A stretch of DNA of 64,000 nt, taken from positions 1-64,000 of the forward strand of contig CADAQM010000007.1 of assembly GCA_902790135.1 (NCBI GenBank). The letters run 5' to 3'. A program made the translations under genes and the position numbers. Shown here in pieces: positions 50,002 through 59,637 of this stretch. The notes under the pieces are model-generated. The model saw only the letters and a list, made by a program, of their open reading frames with translations, did not search any database and was not told the origin of the DNA. The first letter of the stretch is position 1. Each line of letters opens with the position of its first letter. The stretch comes from an uncultured Coriobacteriaceae bacterium. Lineage in GTDB: Bacteria; Actinomycetota; Coriobacteriia; Coriobacteriales; Atopobiaceae.

Positions 50002-51246
50002 ATGCCCAACACGGACAACAACAAAAACGTAGCCAAGAAGGTTCCCATCAAGGTTGGTGGCTCTTCTCGCAAGCAGGCCCAGGGCTCTTCGCAGCAGGGG
50101 GACAACAACTCCCAGGCGCGCAAGGGTGCCATCTTCCTCGGTGCGGTGGTGGTCGTCTACATCGTCTACCTCGTGTTCACCGGTCAGATGGCCACCTTCA
50201 TCGAGGCCCTGTCGGGCGTCAACATGAACTGGGTCGTTGGCGCGGCGCTCTGCTACGTCTTCTACTTCATCTTCGGCGTCATGGCTTACGCCATCGCGGT
50301 CTATCTCGACCACGACTCGCCGGTTGGCATCCGCGACCTGATGAGCGTCGAGGCCTCGGGCGTCTTCTTCGGCAACCTCACGCCCATGATGGCCGGTGCC
50401 GTCCCCTCGCAGATCTATCGCCTCACGCGCACCGGGCTCGACGTGGGCGAGGCGAGTGCCACGCAGTTCACGCGCTTCATCATGTTCCAGCTGGCCGTGG
50501 TCCTCTTCGCCGCGCTGATGCTCATCGCCAAGCTGTCGTTCTTCTTCGAGGCCTACGGCAACATCGTGGTGCTCAACCTCGTCGTGTTCGGCGTGCACCT
50601 GGCGGAGTGCATCGGGCTCTTTGTCATCTGCCTGTGCCCCAACCTGGTCATGCGCTTTGGCAACTGGGCCATCGAGCTGCTCTCCCGCCGCAACCTGCTC
50701 AAAGACCGGGCCCACTGGGACGAGATGGTCAACGTGCAGGTGATGGAGTTCTCCGACGCCTTCAAGCGTGCCGCACAGGACCTGCCGTCCATGGGGCTGA
50801 CCCTGCTGGTCACCATGCTGCAGCTGGCGAGCCTCTACATGATTCCCTGGTTTGTGCTCAATGCCTTCGGAGTGCGTGGCGACTTCATCGAGTGCCTCGC
50901 TGCTGGATCGATGGTCCAGATGGTCGCCTCTGCGGTGCCGCTGCCGGGAGGCACGGGTGGTGCCGAGGGCGGCTTCGTGATGTTCTACAAGAACATGTTC
51001 GGGCCAGCCACCTCTGCGGGCTTCCTCGTCTGGCGCATCGTCACCTTCTTCGCGCCGACGATCATCGCGGCTCCGCTTTTGGGCCTGTCTACCCGCAACC
51101 GCACGGTGAGCATCTACCGCAGGGTCCAGCGCATCAAGCGCAGGCTCTCCCGCGGCGGCAAGGGTCACTCCGGGCACCGGGGCTCCAGTGGCGGAGTCAA
51201 GCTGAGCGGCAAGACCGTCGACGAGAAGGTCGCAAAGCACGAGTAA
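50002..51246 (+). CDS. Flippase-like (UPF0104/LPG synthase membrane domain) protein
   Basis: A 414-aa membrane protein of the lysylphosphatidylglycerol synthase transmembrane domain family, with about eight helices. Motifs include GNLTPMMAGAVPSQIYRLTRTGLDVGEASATQFTRF and the later SAVPLPGGTGGAEGGFVMFYKNMF. The C-terminus is Lys/Arg-rich and cytoplasmic. There is no aminoacyl-transferase domain, so it is probably a lipid flippase-type protein, not a complete LPG synthase. The start has AAGGAGGGCTC ahead. Its end is bounded by a terminator shared with gltX. Confidence 0.82.
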   Translation: MPNTDNNKNVAKKVPIKVGGSSRKQAQGSSQQGDNNSQARKGAIFLGAVVVVYIVYLVFTGQMATFIEALSGVNMNWVVGAALCYVFYFIFGVMAYAIAVYLDHDSPVGIRDLMSVEASGVFFGNLTPMMAGAVPSQIYRLTRTGLDVGEASATQFTRFIMFQLAVVLFAALMLIAKLSFFFEAYGNIVVLNLVVFGVHLAECIGLFVICLCPNLVMRFGNWAIELLSRRNLLKDRAHWDEMVNVQVMEFSDAFKRAAQDLPSMGLTLLVTMLQLASLYMIPWFVLNAFGVRGDFIECLAAGSMVQMVASAVPLPGGTGGAEGGFVMFYKNMFGPATSAGFLVWRIVTFFAPTIIAAPLLGLSTRNRTVSIYRRVQRIKRRLSRGGKGHSGHRGSSGGVKLSGKTVDEKVAKHE

Positions 51247-51289
51247 CCACCCTGTGTGAGGCCCCTCCTCGGGTTCTATGGGACGACGA

Positions 51290-51327
51290 AAAGCCGCCCG
51301 TCCGCGCAATGCGGACGGGCGGCTTTG
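51290..51327. terminator. Bidirectional terminator between flippase-like gene and gltX
   Basis: A perfect 16-bp stem (51290-51305 with 51311-51326, loop GCAAT), with T-rich ends on both strands. Confidence 0.85.
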
Positions 51328-51348
51328 TCTCAGTGCCTGATGAATGTC

Positions 51349-52830
51349 CTAGCCAGCCAGCGAGCGGGCACGCTCGATGCGGGCCAGCACGTGGTCGCGG
51401 CCGGCGAGAGCGAGGGTCTCGCCGATGCCCGGGGAGGCGGCGCTGCCCACCACGGCGACGCGGATGGGCTGGAAGACCTTGCCCTTGCCCATGGAGAGCT
51501 GCTCGGGCAGCGGGTCGAGGGCGGCCTCGATGGCCTCGGGAGTCCAGTCGCAGTCGGCGAGGACCTTCTTGGCGGCGTCGAGGGCGTTGCCCGCGCCTGC
51601 CTTGGCCAGCCACTTCTTGACGGCCTTCTCGTCGTGGGCGAGCTCGTCGTCTGCGGTGTAGAGGTAGCGCGCCTGGGCGCACACGTCGGCGGAGAGGGTG
51701 CAGCGCGGCTTGAGAGCTCGGGCGAGCAGGGCATACCACGCCTCGTCGTGGCTCAGGGAGCCCTCCGTCTCGAGCCCGGCCTTGACGAGCTCGGGCACGA
51801 GCACCTCGTGCGCGAACTGCTCGTCGTCCATGGCGTGCAGGTACTCGCCGTTGATGTAGTCGAGCTTCTTGGGGTCCATGATGGCAGGGTTCTTGGATAC
51901 GTGGTCAAGCGAGAACTCGCTGGCCAGACGCTCGCGCGAGATGACCGTGGACTCGCCATCGGGGGCCCAGCCCAGAAGCGAGAGGTAGTTGACGAAGGCG
52001 TCGGAGAGGTAGCCCGCGTCGCGGTACTCCTCCACGGAGGTGGCGCCGTGGCGCTTGGAGAGCTTCTTGCCGTCCGTTCCAAGGATCATGGAGATGTGCG
52101 CGAAGGTGGGCGTGGGGGCGCCAAGGGCCTCGTAGACCATGATCTGGCGCGGCGTGTTGGAGAGGTGGTCGTCGCCGCGGATGATGTGGGTGATGCCCAT
52201 GCGAGCGTCGTCGACCACGGTGGCGAAGTTGTAGGTTGGGGTGCCGTCGGAGCGGAAGATGATGAAGTCGTCGAGCTCCTTGGCGTTGAAGGTCACGTCG
52301 CCATGGACTGCGTCATGCACGATGACGTCGCCGCGGTCGAGGGGCACTTTGATGCGGATGGTGTAGGGCTCGCCGGCGTCGACGCGCGCCTGTGCCTCGG
52401 CGGGGTCGATGTCGCGGCAGGTGCGCTGGTAGCCCTGGAAGGGGTCCTTGCGCTCCTGGGCGGCCTTGCGGTCGGCCTCGAGCTTCTCGGGCGTGCAGAA
52501 GCAGTAGTACGCCTTGCCCTCGGCCACCAGCCTCTCGGCCGCCTCGCGGTACAGGGGCAGGCACTCGGTCTGCCAGTAGGGGCCGGACTCGCCGCCGACC
52601 TCCGGGCCCTCGTCCCAGTCGAGCCCGAGCCAGCGCATGGCGCGCAGGATGATCTGGGTGTTCTCGTCGGTGGAGCGGGTGGGGTCGGTGTCATCGATGC
52701 GAAGGATGAAGGCGCCACCGTTGGCACGGGCAAAGGCCCAGTTGTAGATAGCGGTGCGTGCGCCGCCCACATGGAGCTTTCCGGTGGGGGAGGGCGCAAA
52801 GCGCACGCGGACGGGTGCGTTGTCGGACAT
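51349..52830 (-). CDS. gltX: Glutamyl-tRNA synthetase
   Basis: A 493-aa class I aminoacyl-tRNA synthetase. RFAPSPTGKLHVGGARTAIYNW has the HIGH-type motif (HVGG) and KKLSKRHGA is the KMSKS-type loop. LGLDWDEGPEVGGESGPYWQTE is the catalytic insertion; the C-terminal anticodon domain is helical. Length and start (MSDNAPVRVRFAPS) are standard. It is monocistronic on the minus strand. No mutations are visible in key motifs. Confidence 0.95.
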   Translation of the reverse strand: MSDNAPVRVRFAPSPTGKLHVGGARTAIYNWAFARANGGAFILRIDDTDPTRSTDENTQIILRAMRWLGLDWDEGPEVGGESGPYWQTECLPLYREAAERLVAEGKAYYCFCTPEKLEADRKAAQERKDPFQGYQRTCRDIDPAEAQARVDAGEPYTIRIKVPLDRGDVIVHDAVHGDVTFNAKELDDFIIFRSDGTPTYNFATVVDDARMGITHIIRGDDHLSNTPRQIMVYEALGAPTPTFAHISMILGTDGKKLSKRHGATSVEEYRDAGYLSDAFVNYLSLLGWAPDGESTVISRERLASEFSLDHVSKNPAIMDPKKLDYINGEYLHAMDDEQFAHEVLVPELVKAGLETEGSLSHDEAWYALLARALKPRCTLSADVCAQARYLYTADDELAHDEKAVKKWLAKAGAGNALDAAKKVLADCDWTPEAIEAALDPLPEQLSMGKGKVFQPIRVAVVGSAASPGIGETLALAGRDHVLARIERARSLAG

Positions 52831-53085
52831 GGAGCTTCCTCTCGTGATGCGTCTGAATGTGCAACCTATCCAGTATAGCTCTGCAGTTGGTGCGGCGTGG
52901 GGTGCTCATAAGTTTGCCGCACCACGGCTGCCGTGATACGGCGGATCTGGTTCAAAATTTGAAGAGTGTTTGAAAATATATCAATATTATGACTCGGTTT
53001 TAAAAATGTTCCGAATGGGCATAGACTTGCTGGTTGGCATATAAGACTTCAAGGGAGTCTCATCTACTCAGAGGAAGGAGCGAGG

Positions 53086-53820
53086 ATGGGTACAGCAACG
53101 ACCCCTACGGCGCTTGGCGACGGCTCCGAGCCGTTCGTGATGGCACGTGACCTCTCGCTTGGCGACCTGCGCATGAAGGCCTACCAGCACGTTGACCTCG
53201 ATCTGGCGCGGGGACAGGCCCACGCCCTGTGCGCACAGGACCAGGGAGGCAAGACAGAGCTGCTGCTCACCATTGCCGGACGTATGCATCCCACGTCGGG
53301 AAGCTGCACCGTTGCGGGCAATGACGTGCGCACGCTGCGCGGCATGCATGCCGCGCGCAAGCTGGCGAGCATTGCGTTCATTGACAACGTGAACGAGGTC
53401 GAGTCCGGCCTTAGGGTGCGCACCATCGTCTCTGCCGAGCTTGGCTTGGCGGGCAAAAGGTCGGGAAGCGCCCCCACGAGGGCCTTCTTGGCCGAGTGGG
53501 GCCTCCTTGAGCAGGCTGACGAGACCATTGAGGCTCTGTCGCAGATGGACTATGACCGTCTGGGCATCGCGCTTGCCATGGCCCATGACCCGCAGCTGCT
53601 GTGCGTGGCGGACATCGAGCGCGACCTTACCGAGCGCGAGACCCTCGAGCTCGTCGATGAGCTCAAGGGCTTGGCGGCCGAGCGAGGCGTCACGGTTGCC
53701 TGCGGCGTGCTCGACTATGACCTCGCCGCTCGCTTTGACTCGGCCACCTGCCTCACCGACGAGGCGCGCGCCCAGCAGGCAGCCTGGCTGCAAAGCCATC
53801 GTTATGGAAAGGTGGCGTAA
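53086..53820 (+). CDS. Degenerate ABC ATPase paired with YhgE protein
   Basis: A 244-aa protein with the ABC ATPase layout but broken motifs. Walker A reads AQDQGGKTEL instead of GxxGxGKST. The signature reads LSQMDYDRL instead of LSGGQ. The Walker B region reads LLCVADIERDL, so the catalytic Glu context is altered. It may be a non-hydrolysing regulator or a nucleotide-sensing partner. It stops 6 bases before the YhgE/Pip gene, the usual operon neighbour of such ATPases. The upstream gap is AT-rich and may be a regulated promoter. ATG follows GGAAGGAGCGAGG. Confidence 0.75.
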   Translation: MGTATTPTALGDGSEPFVMARDLSLGDLRMKAYQHVDLDLARGQAHALCAQDQGGKTELLLTIAGRMHPTSGSCTVAGNDVRTLRGMHAARKLASIAFIDNVNEVESGLRVRTIVSAELGLAGKRSGSAPTRAFLAEWGLLEQADETIEALSQMDYDRLGIALAMAHDPQLLCVADIERDLTERETLELVDELKGLAAERGVTVACGVLDYDLAARFDSATCLTDEARAQQAAWLQSHRYGKVA

Positions 53821-53826
53821 CCCCCC

Positions 53827-56800
53827 ATGAAGAATCCGTTCCGTGGCCTGCGCTTCTCGCTGCTCGACTTTCAGGCGGCGCGTTCCAGCACGGGCATGAA
53901 GATAGCCATGCTTGGCATCTCGCTCATCCCGCTCATCTATGGAGCGCTCTATCTCATGGCCTTCTATGATCCCTATGGCAAGCTCGACACGCTGCCGGTG
54001 GCCGTCGTCAACGAGGATGTGCCCGTCGAGACCGAGGATGGCACCCTCGTGCATGCGGGCGACGACCTGGTAGACGAGCTCGAGGACTCCGACGCGCTTG
54101 ACTGGCGCTTCGTGGACAGCGCCGAGGAGGCGCAGGAGGGCCTGGAGAAGGGCACCTACTACAACGTGGTCACCATCCCCGCCGACTTCTCTGAGAAGGT
54201 TGCCTCGGCAGACTCCGACGACCCCCAGAAGGCGCATCTGGAGCTTAAGGTCAATGACGCCAACAACTACCTCTCGTCCATCCTGGGCGCCTCGGTCATG
54301 CGCGTGGTGACGAGCGAGACCAACTATGCCATCGGCGAGAACTACTACGTGCAGATCTTTGACCAGATCTCCGACACGGGCGAGCAGCTGCAGGCTGCCT
54401 CTGACGGTGCGAGCGAGCTGGCTGACGGCCTCACCGACGCTCGTGACGGCTCGCAGACCATCACCGACAACCTGCTGACCGCAAAGGATGGGTCGGCCAC
54501 CCTGCACAACGGTCTCACCGACGCCCACGATGGCTCCCAGGCCATAACCGATGGCCTCGCGAGCGCACGGGACGGTGCGCACCAGTTGGCTGACGGTACG
54601 GTGGATGCCGCCGACGGCTCGCAGAAGATCACCGATGGTCTTGCAGCCACGGCCGATGGCGCCTCGCAGCTCGATGATGGCCTGGCCAGTGCCCAGAACG
54701 GCTCGGCGACCATCACCAATGGGCTTGGCAATGCGGCGGCTGGCTCAGGTGAGCTCGACCGGGGCCTTGCGGATCTGGCGGATGGACTCGAGAAGGGCAA
54801 GGCCGGCGCAGACCAGGTCAACCATGGCGTGGATCAGCTTAAGGACGGGAGCGATCAGCTTGCGGCTGGTGCCAATAGGCTCAAGGGCGAAATCGAGAAG
54901 AAGCAGGTTCAGCTCGCCATGCTGGATGCGGGCGTTGGCGCGCTGGTTGACAAGATGACGGGCATGGAGGATCAGATCTCCGCGCTGCGCGGAGGGCTCG
55001 GCGAGGTCTCACAGGACCTCAAGAGCATCAGCGAACAGAAGGATGCCCTGGTCAAACAGGCAAATGACCTCGTCGAAGTGGGCAATGACGCGAAGGACCG
55101 TGCCGCGGCCGTCCAAAAGCAGATCTCCGGGCTGCCGTCTGCGGTGGAGTCTGGCATGGCTTCGACGAAGCAGTCGCTCGAGGGTACAGGCAGCGACCTT
55201 GCCGCCGCGGGCACCAGCCTCTCTGGTGCGAAGACGAGTCTTGAGAGTGCCGGTTCCAACGTCGCCACCGCTGCCTCTGAGGCAGGAACCGCCTGCAGCA
55301 AGCTTGATGCCGCAAGTCAGAAAGCAAGCTCGCTCGATCTCGAGACCGCGACCGAGAAGGATCTCGATGCCTTGGTAGCAGCGATCGAGGATGCAAAGGA
55401 AAGCGCGGCGGCCTCGGCAGACGCGGCTCAGGCGGCAGGGAGTGACCTGTCAACGGCTGACACCTCGGTGACCCGGGCGGGCGCGGACGTGCAGAGTGCC
55501 GCAGGCAATCTGCAGTCAGGCGCCACGAGCCTCGAGGGCGTGGGAACCACGCTCAAGGGAGTCGCCGCACTCACCGAAAGCGATGACGTGAAGGCGCTCC
55601 TCAAGGACCTTGCCACCATCCAGAAGGCAATGCCGCAGGTGGAGTCTGGCATCGATGGCCTGCTGAGCCAGGCGGGCGAGGTGCTGAACACGGCCGGAAC
55701 GACGCTCGAGAGCGCCCAGGGAATGCTGCCCAGCGAGCAGGAGATGAAGCAGCTGCCTACGCTCAAGGCGGGCACCTCCGAGCTGGTCAACTCCCTCACG
55801 GTCGCAAACGACCAGACCATCTATGGCGGCGTCTGCGCATTGGCCCAGGGCAGCTCCACCCTTGCCACCGGCGCGGGCGTGGCCTCCGATGGCGCCAAGA
55901 CCCTCGCAGCGGGCATGGGCGAGCTGGCCGTGGGCGCCGCCAAGGCAAAGGCGGGCTCGGCCTCCCTGTCCGACGGGCTCGCGTTGCTCCATGGCGGCTC
56001 TCAGACGCTCACCGAGGGTCTCGGGACTGCCAAGGGTGGGTCTGCCGCCCTCAAGGCTGCCCTGGGCACGCTCTATGCCGGTTCCAACACATTGACTAAT
56101 GGTCTCGCTACCGCCAAGACGGGTTCCGCGGCTCTTGCGAGTGGCCTGGACAAGCTGGAGGCGGGCTCAGGTACCCTCACCGACGGCCTTGCCACCGCTG
56201 AGTCCGGCTCCTCCGACCTCACCGATGGCCTGGGCAAGCTGCACGATGGCTCACAGGAGCTCACTGACGGCCTGGCCAAGGCACAGGACGGCTCGGGCGA
56301 GCTCGCCGACGGCCTGGCTGACGGCGTGGAGAAGGTCAGCGACGCAACGTCTGGCTCCGATGAGCGCGCAGCCATGATGAGCGAGCCGGTGACCCTTGAG
56401 CAGGTCAAGTACACCACTGTCGACAACTATGGCTCGGGCTTCGCGCCGTACTTCATCGCACTGGGCCTGTGGGTTGGCGCCCTGGTCATGACCTTCCTGT
56501 TCAAGCCCCTCAACCAGCGCTTGGTCATGAGCGGTGCCCACCCGGCCATCGCAGCCTTCGCTGGCTTGGCCCCGTGGCTCATCGTGGGCGCCATCCAGTC
56601 GCTGCTGCTGGGCTTTACCATCCAGTTCCCCTGCGGCATCGCCGTGGCGCATCCGTTGGCCTACTACCTGCTCATCATGCTGGCGAGCTTCGTGTTCTGC
56701 GCGATGGTGCAGGCGATCGCGGCGCTGTTCGGCTTCCCGGGCAAGTTCGTCTCGGTCGTGCTGCTCATGCTCCAGCTCACCACTGCAGCCGGCACCTTCC

Positions 56801-57030
56801 CCATCGAGACCGAGTTCCCCATCTTCCAGGCCCTGAGCCCGTATATGCCCATGACCTACGTGGTCAAGGCGCTGCGCCAGGCCATGGCAGGCAACGATCT
56901 CTCGCTGATTGGCCCGTCGGTGGCCGCGCTGCTCGGCTTCTTTGCCATATCCTACGGCCTGACCTGCCTGGTGGCGCGTCGCAAGCGCACCGTGACCATG
57001 ATGGATCTCCATCCGCTGGTCAACCTGTAG
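53827..57030 (+). CDS. YhgE/Pip-domain membrane protein, giant repeat form
   Basis: A 1067-aa membrane protein. An N-terminal helix (IAMLGISLIPLIYGALYLMAFYDPYG) and five C-terminal helices are ABC-2-like. A long extracytoplasmic part of 14-residue DGS-repeats lies between them. YhgE/Pip proteins include phage-receptor and ESX-associated proteins and the RND-like MMPL-adjacent exporters in Gram-positives; the exact role here is unknown. The short ATPase before it and the TetR gene after it suggest a drug- or stress-responsive export unit. ATG starts 6 bases after the ATPase stop. Confidence 0.85.
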   Translation: MKNPFRGLRFSLLDFQAARSSTGMKIAMLGISLIPLIYGALYLMAFYDPYGKLDTLPVAVVNEDVPVETEDGTLVHAGDDLVDELEDSDALDWRFVDSAEEAQEGLEKGTYYNVVTIPADFSEKVASADSDDPQKAHLELKVNDANNYLSSILGASVMRVVTSETNYAIGENYYVQIFDQISDTGEQLQAASDGASELADGLTDARDGSQTITDNLLTAKDGSATLHNGLTDAHDGSQAITDGLASARDGAHQLADGTVDAADGSQKITDGLAATADGASQLDDGLASAQNGSATITNGLGNAAAGSGELDRGLADLADGLEKGKAGADQVNHGVDQLKDGSDQLAAGANRLKGEIEKKQVQLAMLDAGVGALVDKMTGMEDQISALRGGLGEVSQDLKSISEQKDALVKQANDLVEVGNDAKDRAAAVQKQISGLPSAVESGMASTKQSLEGTGSDLAAAGTSLSGAKTSLESAGSNVATAASEAGTACSKLDAASQKASSLDLETATEKDLDALVAAIEDAKESAAASADAAQAAGSDLSTADTSVTRAGADVQSAAGNLQSGATSLEGVGTTLKGVAALTESDDVKALLKDLATIQKAMPQVESGIDGLLSQAGEVLNTAGTTLESAQGMLPSEQEMKQLPTLKAGTSELVNSLTVANDQTIYGGVCALAQGSSTLATGAGVASDGAKTLAAGMGELAVGAAKAKAGSASLSDGLALLHGGSQTLTEGLGTAKGGSAALKAALGTLYAGSNTLTNGLATAKTGSAALASGLDKLEAGSGTLTDGLATAESGSSDLTDGLGKLHDGSQELTDGLAKAQDGSGELADGLADGVEKVSDATSGSDERAAMMSEPVTLEQVKYTTVDNYGSGFAPYFIALGLWVGALVMTFLFKPLNQRLVMSGAHPAIAAFAGLAPWLIVGAIQSLLLGFTIQFPCGIAVAHPLAYYLLIMLASFVFCAMVQAIAALFGFPGKFVSVVLLMLQLTTAAGTFPIETEFPIFQALSPYMPMTYVVKALRQAMAGNDLSLIGPSVAALLGFFAISYGLTCLVARRKRTVTMMDLHPLVNL
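54445..54780 (+). repeat. Eight 42-bp repeats encoding a 14-residue DGS motif
   Basis: DGSQTITDNLLTAK and relatives recur every 14 residues (42 bp) in the N-terminal part of the YhgE protein. They are conserved in protein more than DNA, so they form a structural, probably beta-helical or coiled-coil, rod. Confidence 0.8.
55874..56335 (+). repeat. Second block of 14-residue repeats in YhgE protein
   Basis: Near the C-terminal membrane part, the same 14-residue pattern (AGSGTLTDGLATAE type) recurs about ten times. It mirrors the N-terminal block and could pair with it in the folded rod. Confidence 0.7.
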
Positions 57031-57055
57031 GTCTTGCGTAGATAGGAAGGTTGCT

Positions 57056-57092
57056 GCCGCCTCGCAGGCTTTTGGCCTGCGAGGCGGCCTTC
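57056..57092 (+). terminator. Terminator of the YhgE operon
   Basis: A 14-bp stem (57056-57069 with 57075-57088, GCCGCCTCGCAGGC), loop TTTTG, with a short C/T tail. Confidence 0.8.
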
Positions 57093-57179
57093 ATGTGGTG
57101 CGCTCGCCAGACGCCGATGCGCGCTGGCATGCGGGGGATGCTACGATGAGAGGAAAGAGGACGTATGAGGAGCAATGCC

Positions 57180-57908
57180 ATGTCGCTTTTGAATGACGAG
57201 CGAGCCTCAGAGCTGGTGGGCGAGGTCAGGGCTGCGCGGAGCGCGGCGCACGAGCTTGTGGGGAAGCAGATTTCGCGCAGCCGCGAGCGCATACGCTCTT
57301 CTTCGAAGACCCGCAAGAGCGTGCGCACCAAAGAGCGCATCATGCACGCTGCGAGCGAGCTCATGGCAGAGCGCGGCAACACCAACTTCCAGATGAGCGA
57401 GGTGGCGAAGCGCTGCCAGCTGTCCAAGGGCTCGCTCTACTACTACTTTGCGGACAAGGACGAGCTCATCGGCGCCCTCTTTGACGAGTCGGTAGACGAG
57501 CTGGTCGAGGACATCGAGACGTTTGCCGCGCAAGCCCCATCTGCCCGTGAGGCGTTGCTCGGCCTTCATGCCGAGTTTGCTCGCCGCCTGCGTTCCGGAA
57601 GCCCCCTTGCCATGGCCATGACCTACGAGCTGGCGGGACGCGGGGACACGGCGCTGCCGGAGGTCTCGTCCCACTTCTCGCGCGCTGCAAAGGTCATCGC
57701 GGCCCAGCTCGAGCGTGCCAAGTCAGAGGGCGTGGTGAGGGGCGACATCGACGCAGACGTGGCTGCCATCTTTGCCACGGGAGGGCTCGTGGCCACCTCG
57801 CTTGCCGTTGCCAGCGGCAGGGCGGAGGACTCCGCAGACGCCGTTTCGGCAGGCATTCTGGATCTGATGCTGCACGGCGTGGGAACAAGCGGGGCGGCGC
57901 CCGCATAG
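57180..57908 (+). CDS. TetR-family transcriptional regulator
   Basis: A 242-aa regulator. A charged 45-residue N-terminal region precedes the TetR helix-turn-helix RTKERIMHAASELMAERGNTNFQMSEVAKRCQLSKGSLYYYFADKDELIGALF. The C-terminal ligand domain is helical. It lies directly downstream of the YhgE operon and probably represses it. ATG at 57180 has AGGAG eight bases ahead; ATG at 57165, five codons earlier, has GAGG and remains possible. Confidence 0.85.
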   Translation: MSLLNDERASELVGEVRAARSAAHELVGKQISRSRERIRSSSKTRKSVRTKERIMHAASELMAERGNTNFQMSEVAKRCQLSKGSLYYYFADKDELIGALFDESVDELVEDIETFAAQAPSAREALLGLHAEFARRLRSGSPLAMAMTYELAGRGDTALPEVSSHFSRAAKVIAAQLERAKSEGVVRGDIDADVAAIFATGGLVATSLAVASGRAEDSADAVSAGILDLMLHGVGTSGAAPA

Positions 57909-58006
57909 CCTTACTGCGGGCATGCCAGCATGGCGGAAGGGCGGGACCCCTATGCCGCGAGGCAGCGTGCGCAACGGTGCGTCGGATGGAATCGTCCCAT
58001 TTGCGC

Positions 58007-58035
58007 TTTACATCAACCAAGGCAAGACATAGGCT
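58007..58035 (+). promoter_or_regulatory. Promoter of the metK riboswitch transcript
   Basis: -35 TTTACA (58007-58012) and -10 TAGGCT (58030-58035) are 17 bases apart. The predicted start falls about 8 bases later, just where the riboswitch begins. Confidence 0.7.
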
Positions 58036-58043
58036 AATGAATG

Positions 58044-58167
58044 CTCGTCAAGAGGCGCCGAGAGGCGCATAGAGCCGAGGGACCGAGCCCGATGACGCTC
58101 CGGCAACCACCTGCCAACAGGAACGGTGCCAATTCTCGGCAGGCCGTGCGCGGCCTGGAAGACGGGG
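58044..58167 (+). promoter_or_regulatory. SAM-I riboswitch (S-box) for metK
   Basis: Conserved S-box elements appear in order: TCAAGAG, GAGGGAC, GCCCGATGA, CCGGCAACC, GGTGCCAATTC, and a closing strand GACGGG that pairs with CTCGTC (58044-58049) as P1. SAM binding should favour the downstream terminator and switch off metK when SAM is plentiful. Confidence 0.92.
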
Positions 58168-58183
58168 GAGTTCACACCAATTG

Positions 58184-58212
58184 AGCCCCCTTGGCGGCAA
58201 GGGGGCTTTTTG
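58184..58212 (+). terminator. Riboswitch expression-platform terminator
   Basis: A stem AGCCCCCTT...AAGGGGGCT followed by TTTT sits directly after the SAM-I aptamer and before the metK ribosome site. Confidence 0.9.
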
Positions 58213-58253
58213 CTCCCTATAGAACCCGCTCTGCGGGAGAAGGAGGGCATGCC

Positions 58254-59507
58254 ATGTCCAAGAGAAGCTACCTGTTTACCTCCGAGTCGGTGACGGAGGG
58301 CCATCCCGACAAGATGTGCGACCAGATCTCCGATGCCATCCTCGACGCCATCCTGGCCAAGGAGACGCGTCTGGAGGCCGAGGGCTACGTCTCGCCCACG
58401 GGGGTTCCTGCCCGTGTCGACAACGTGCGCTGCGCCTGCGAGACCTTCGTGACCACCGGCACCGTGATCGTGGCGGGCGAGATTCGCACGCAGGCCTACG
58501 TGGACGTGCAGAAGATCGTGCGCGACACGGTCCGCCGCATCGGCTACGACCGTGCCAAGTACGGGTTCGACTGCGAAACCTGCGGCGTCATCAACATGAT
58601 CCATGACCAGAGTCCCGACATCGCCCAGGGCGTGGACCAGAGCTACGACGCCCAGGCGGGGCGCACCGCAGACCCGCTCGACCTCATTGGCGCCGGCGAC
58701 CAGGGCATGATGTTTGGCTATGCCTCCGACGAGACCGATGCCTTCATGCCGATGCCCGCCTACCTGGCGCAGCGGATGGCGGAGCGCCTGGCGCGCGTGC
58801 GCAAGAGCGGCGTGCTCGGCTACCTGCGTCCCGACGGCAAGACCCAGGTGACGGTGCGCTACGAGGACGACGAGCCCGTCGAGGTCACGGCGGTGGTCGT
58901 GTCCACCCAACATGCGCCCGAGGTCGAGGTCTCGCAGATCCGTCAGGACATGATCGAGAGGGTCATCGCGCCGGTGCTCAATGACGTGGGCATCGAGTGG
59001 GGCGACGCCGAGGTCTTCGTCAACCCCACGGGACGCTTCGTGGTGGGCGGCCCGATGGGCGATACGGGCCTCACGGGCCGCAAGATCGTGGTCGACACCT
59101 ACGGCGGCATGGGTCGCCACGGCGGTGGCGCCTTCTCCGGCAAGGACTGCACCAAGGTCGACCGCTCCGCCGCCTACGCGGCGCGCTGGGTGGCAAAGAA
59201 CGTGGTTGCGGCGGGCCTGGCAAAGCGTTGTGAGGTGCAGCTTGCCTACGCCATCGGCGTCAGCAGGCCGCTCTCGGTGATGGTGGACACCTTCGGCACG
59301 GGCACGGTGGACGAGGCGCTCATCACGCGCGCGGTCCAGAAGGTCTTCGACCTCAGGCCCGGAGCCATCATCCGCGACCTGCGCCTTCGCCGGCCGATCT
59401 TCGAGAAGACGGCAGCCTACGGTCACTTCGGGCGCAACGACCCCGACTTCACCTGGGAGCAGACCAACCGCACCGAGGAGCTGCTCGAGGCCGTGCGTCA
59501 GGCCTAA
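58254..59507 (+). CDS. metK: S-adenosylmethionine synthetase
   Basis: A 417-aa enzyme making SAM from ATP and methionine. [38 protein letters not shown] and [29 protein letters not shown] are all intact. An insertion after KETR ([18 protein letters not shown]) is longer than in E. coli. Start ATG follows GAAGGAGG. SAM feeds methylation, and the product methionine cycle links to C1-folate metabolism elsewhere in the window. Control is by the SAM-I riboswitch upstream. Confidence 0.96.
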   Translation: MSKRSYLFTSESVTEGHPDKMCDQISDAILDAILAKETRLEAEGYVSPTGVPARVDNVRCACETFVTTGTVIVAGEIRTQAYVDVQKIVRDTVRRIGYDRAKYGFDCETCGVINMIHDQSPDIAQGVDQSYDAQAGRTADPLDLIGAGDQGMMFGYASDETDAFMPMPAYLAQRMAERLARVRKSGVLGYLRPDGKTQVTVRYEDDEPVEVTAVVVSTQHAPEVEVSQIRQDMIERVIAPVLNDVGIEWGDAEVFVNPTGRFVVGGPMGDTGLTGRKIVVDTYGGMGRHGGGAFSGKDCTKVDRSAAYAARWVAKNVVAAGLAKRCEVQLAYAIGVSRPLSVMVDTFGTGTVDEALITRAVQKVFDLRPGAIIRDLRLRRPIFEKTAAYGHFGRNDPDFTWEQTNRTEELLEAVRQA

Positions 59508-59582
59508 GGTAGAGACGCGAGGCGCGGCCTCGCCATACAGAGTCTCTCGTGGGGTACCCACGAAGGCGACATCGCATCCCAG

Positions 59583-59619
59583 CTTGTGCCTGACCACGGT
59601 TACAATGGTCAGGCACAAG
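59583..59619. promoter_or_regulatory. 14-bp inverted repeat around TACAAT before helicase
   Basis: CTTGTGCCTGACCA (59583-59596) and its complement (59606-59619) flank CGGTTACAA. TACAAT overlaps the centre and resembles a -10 box, so this could be an operator over the helicase promoter or a leader hairpin. Confidence 0.45.
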
Positions 59620-59637
59620 TCAAAACAAAGGACGCAC

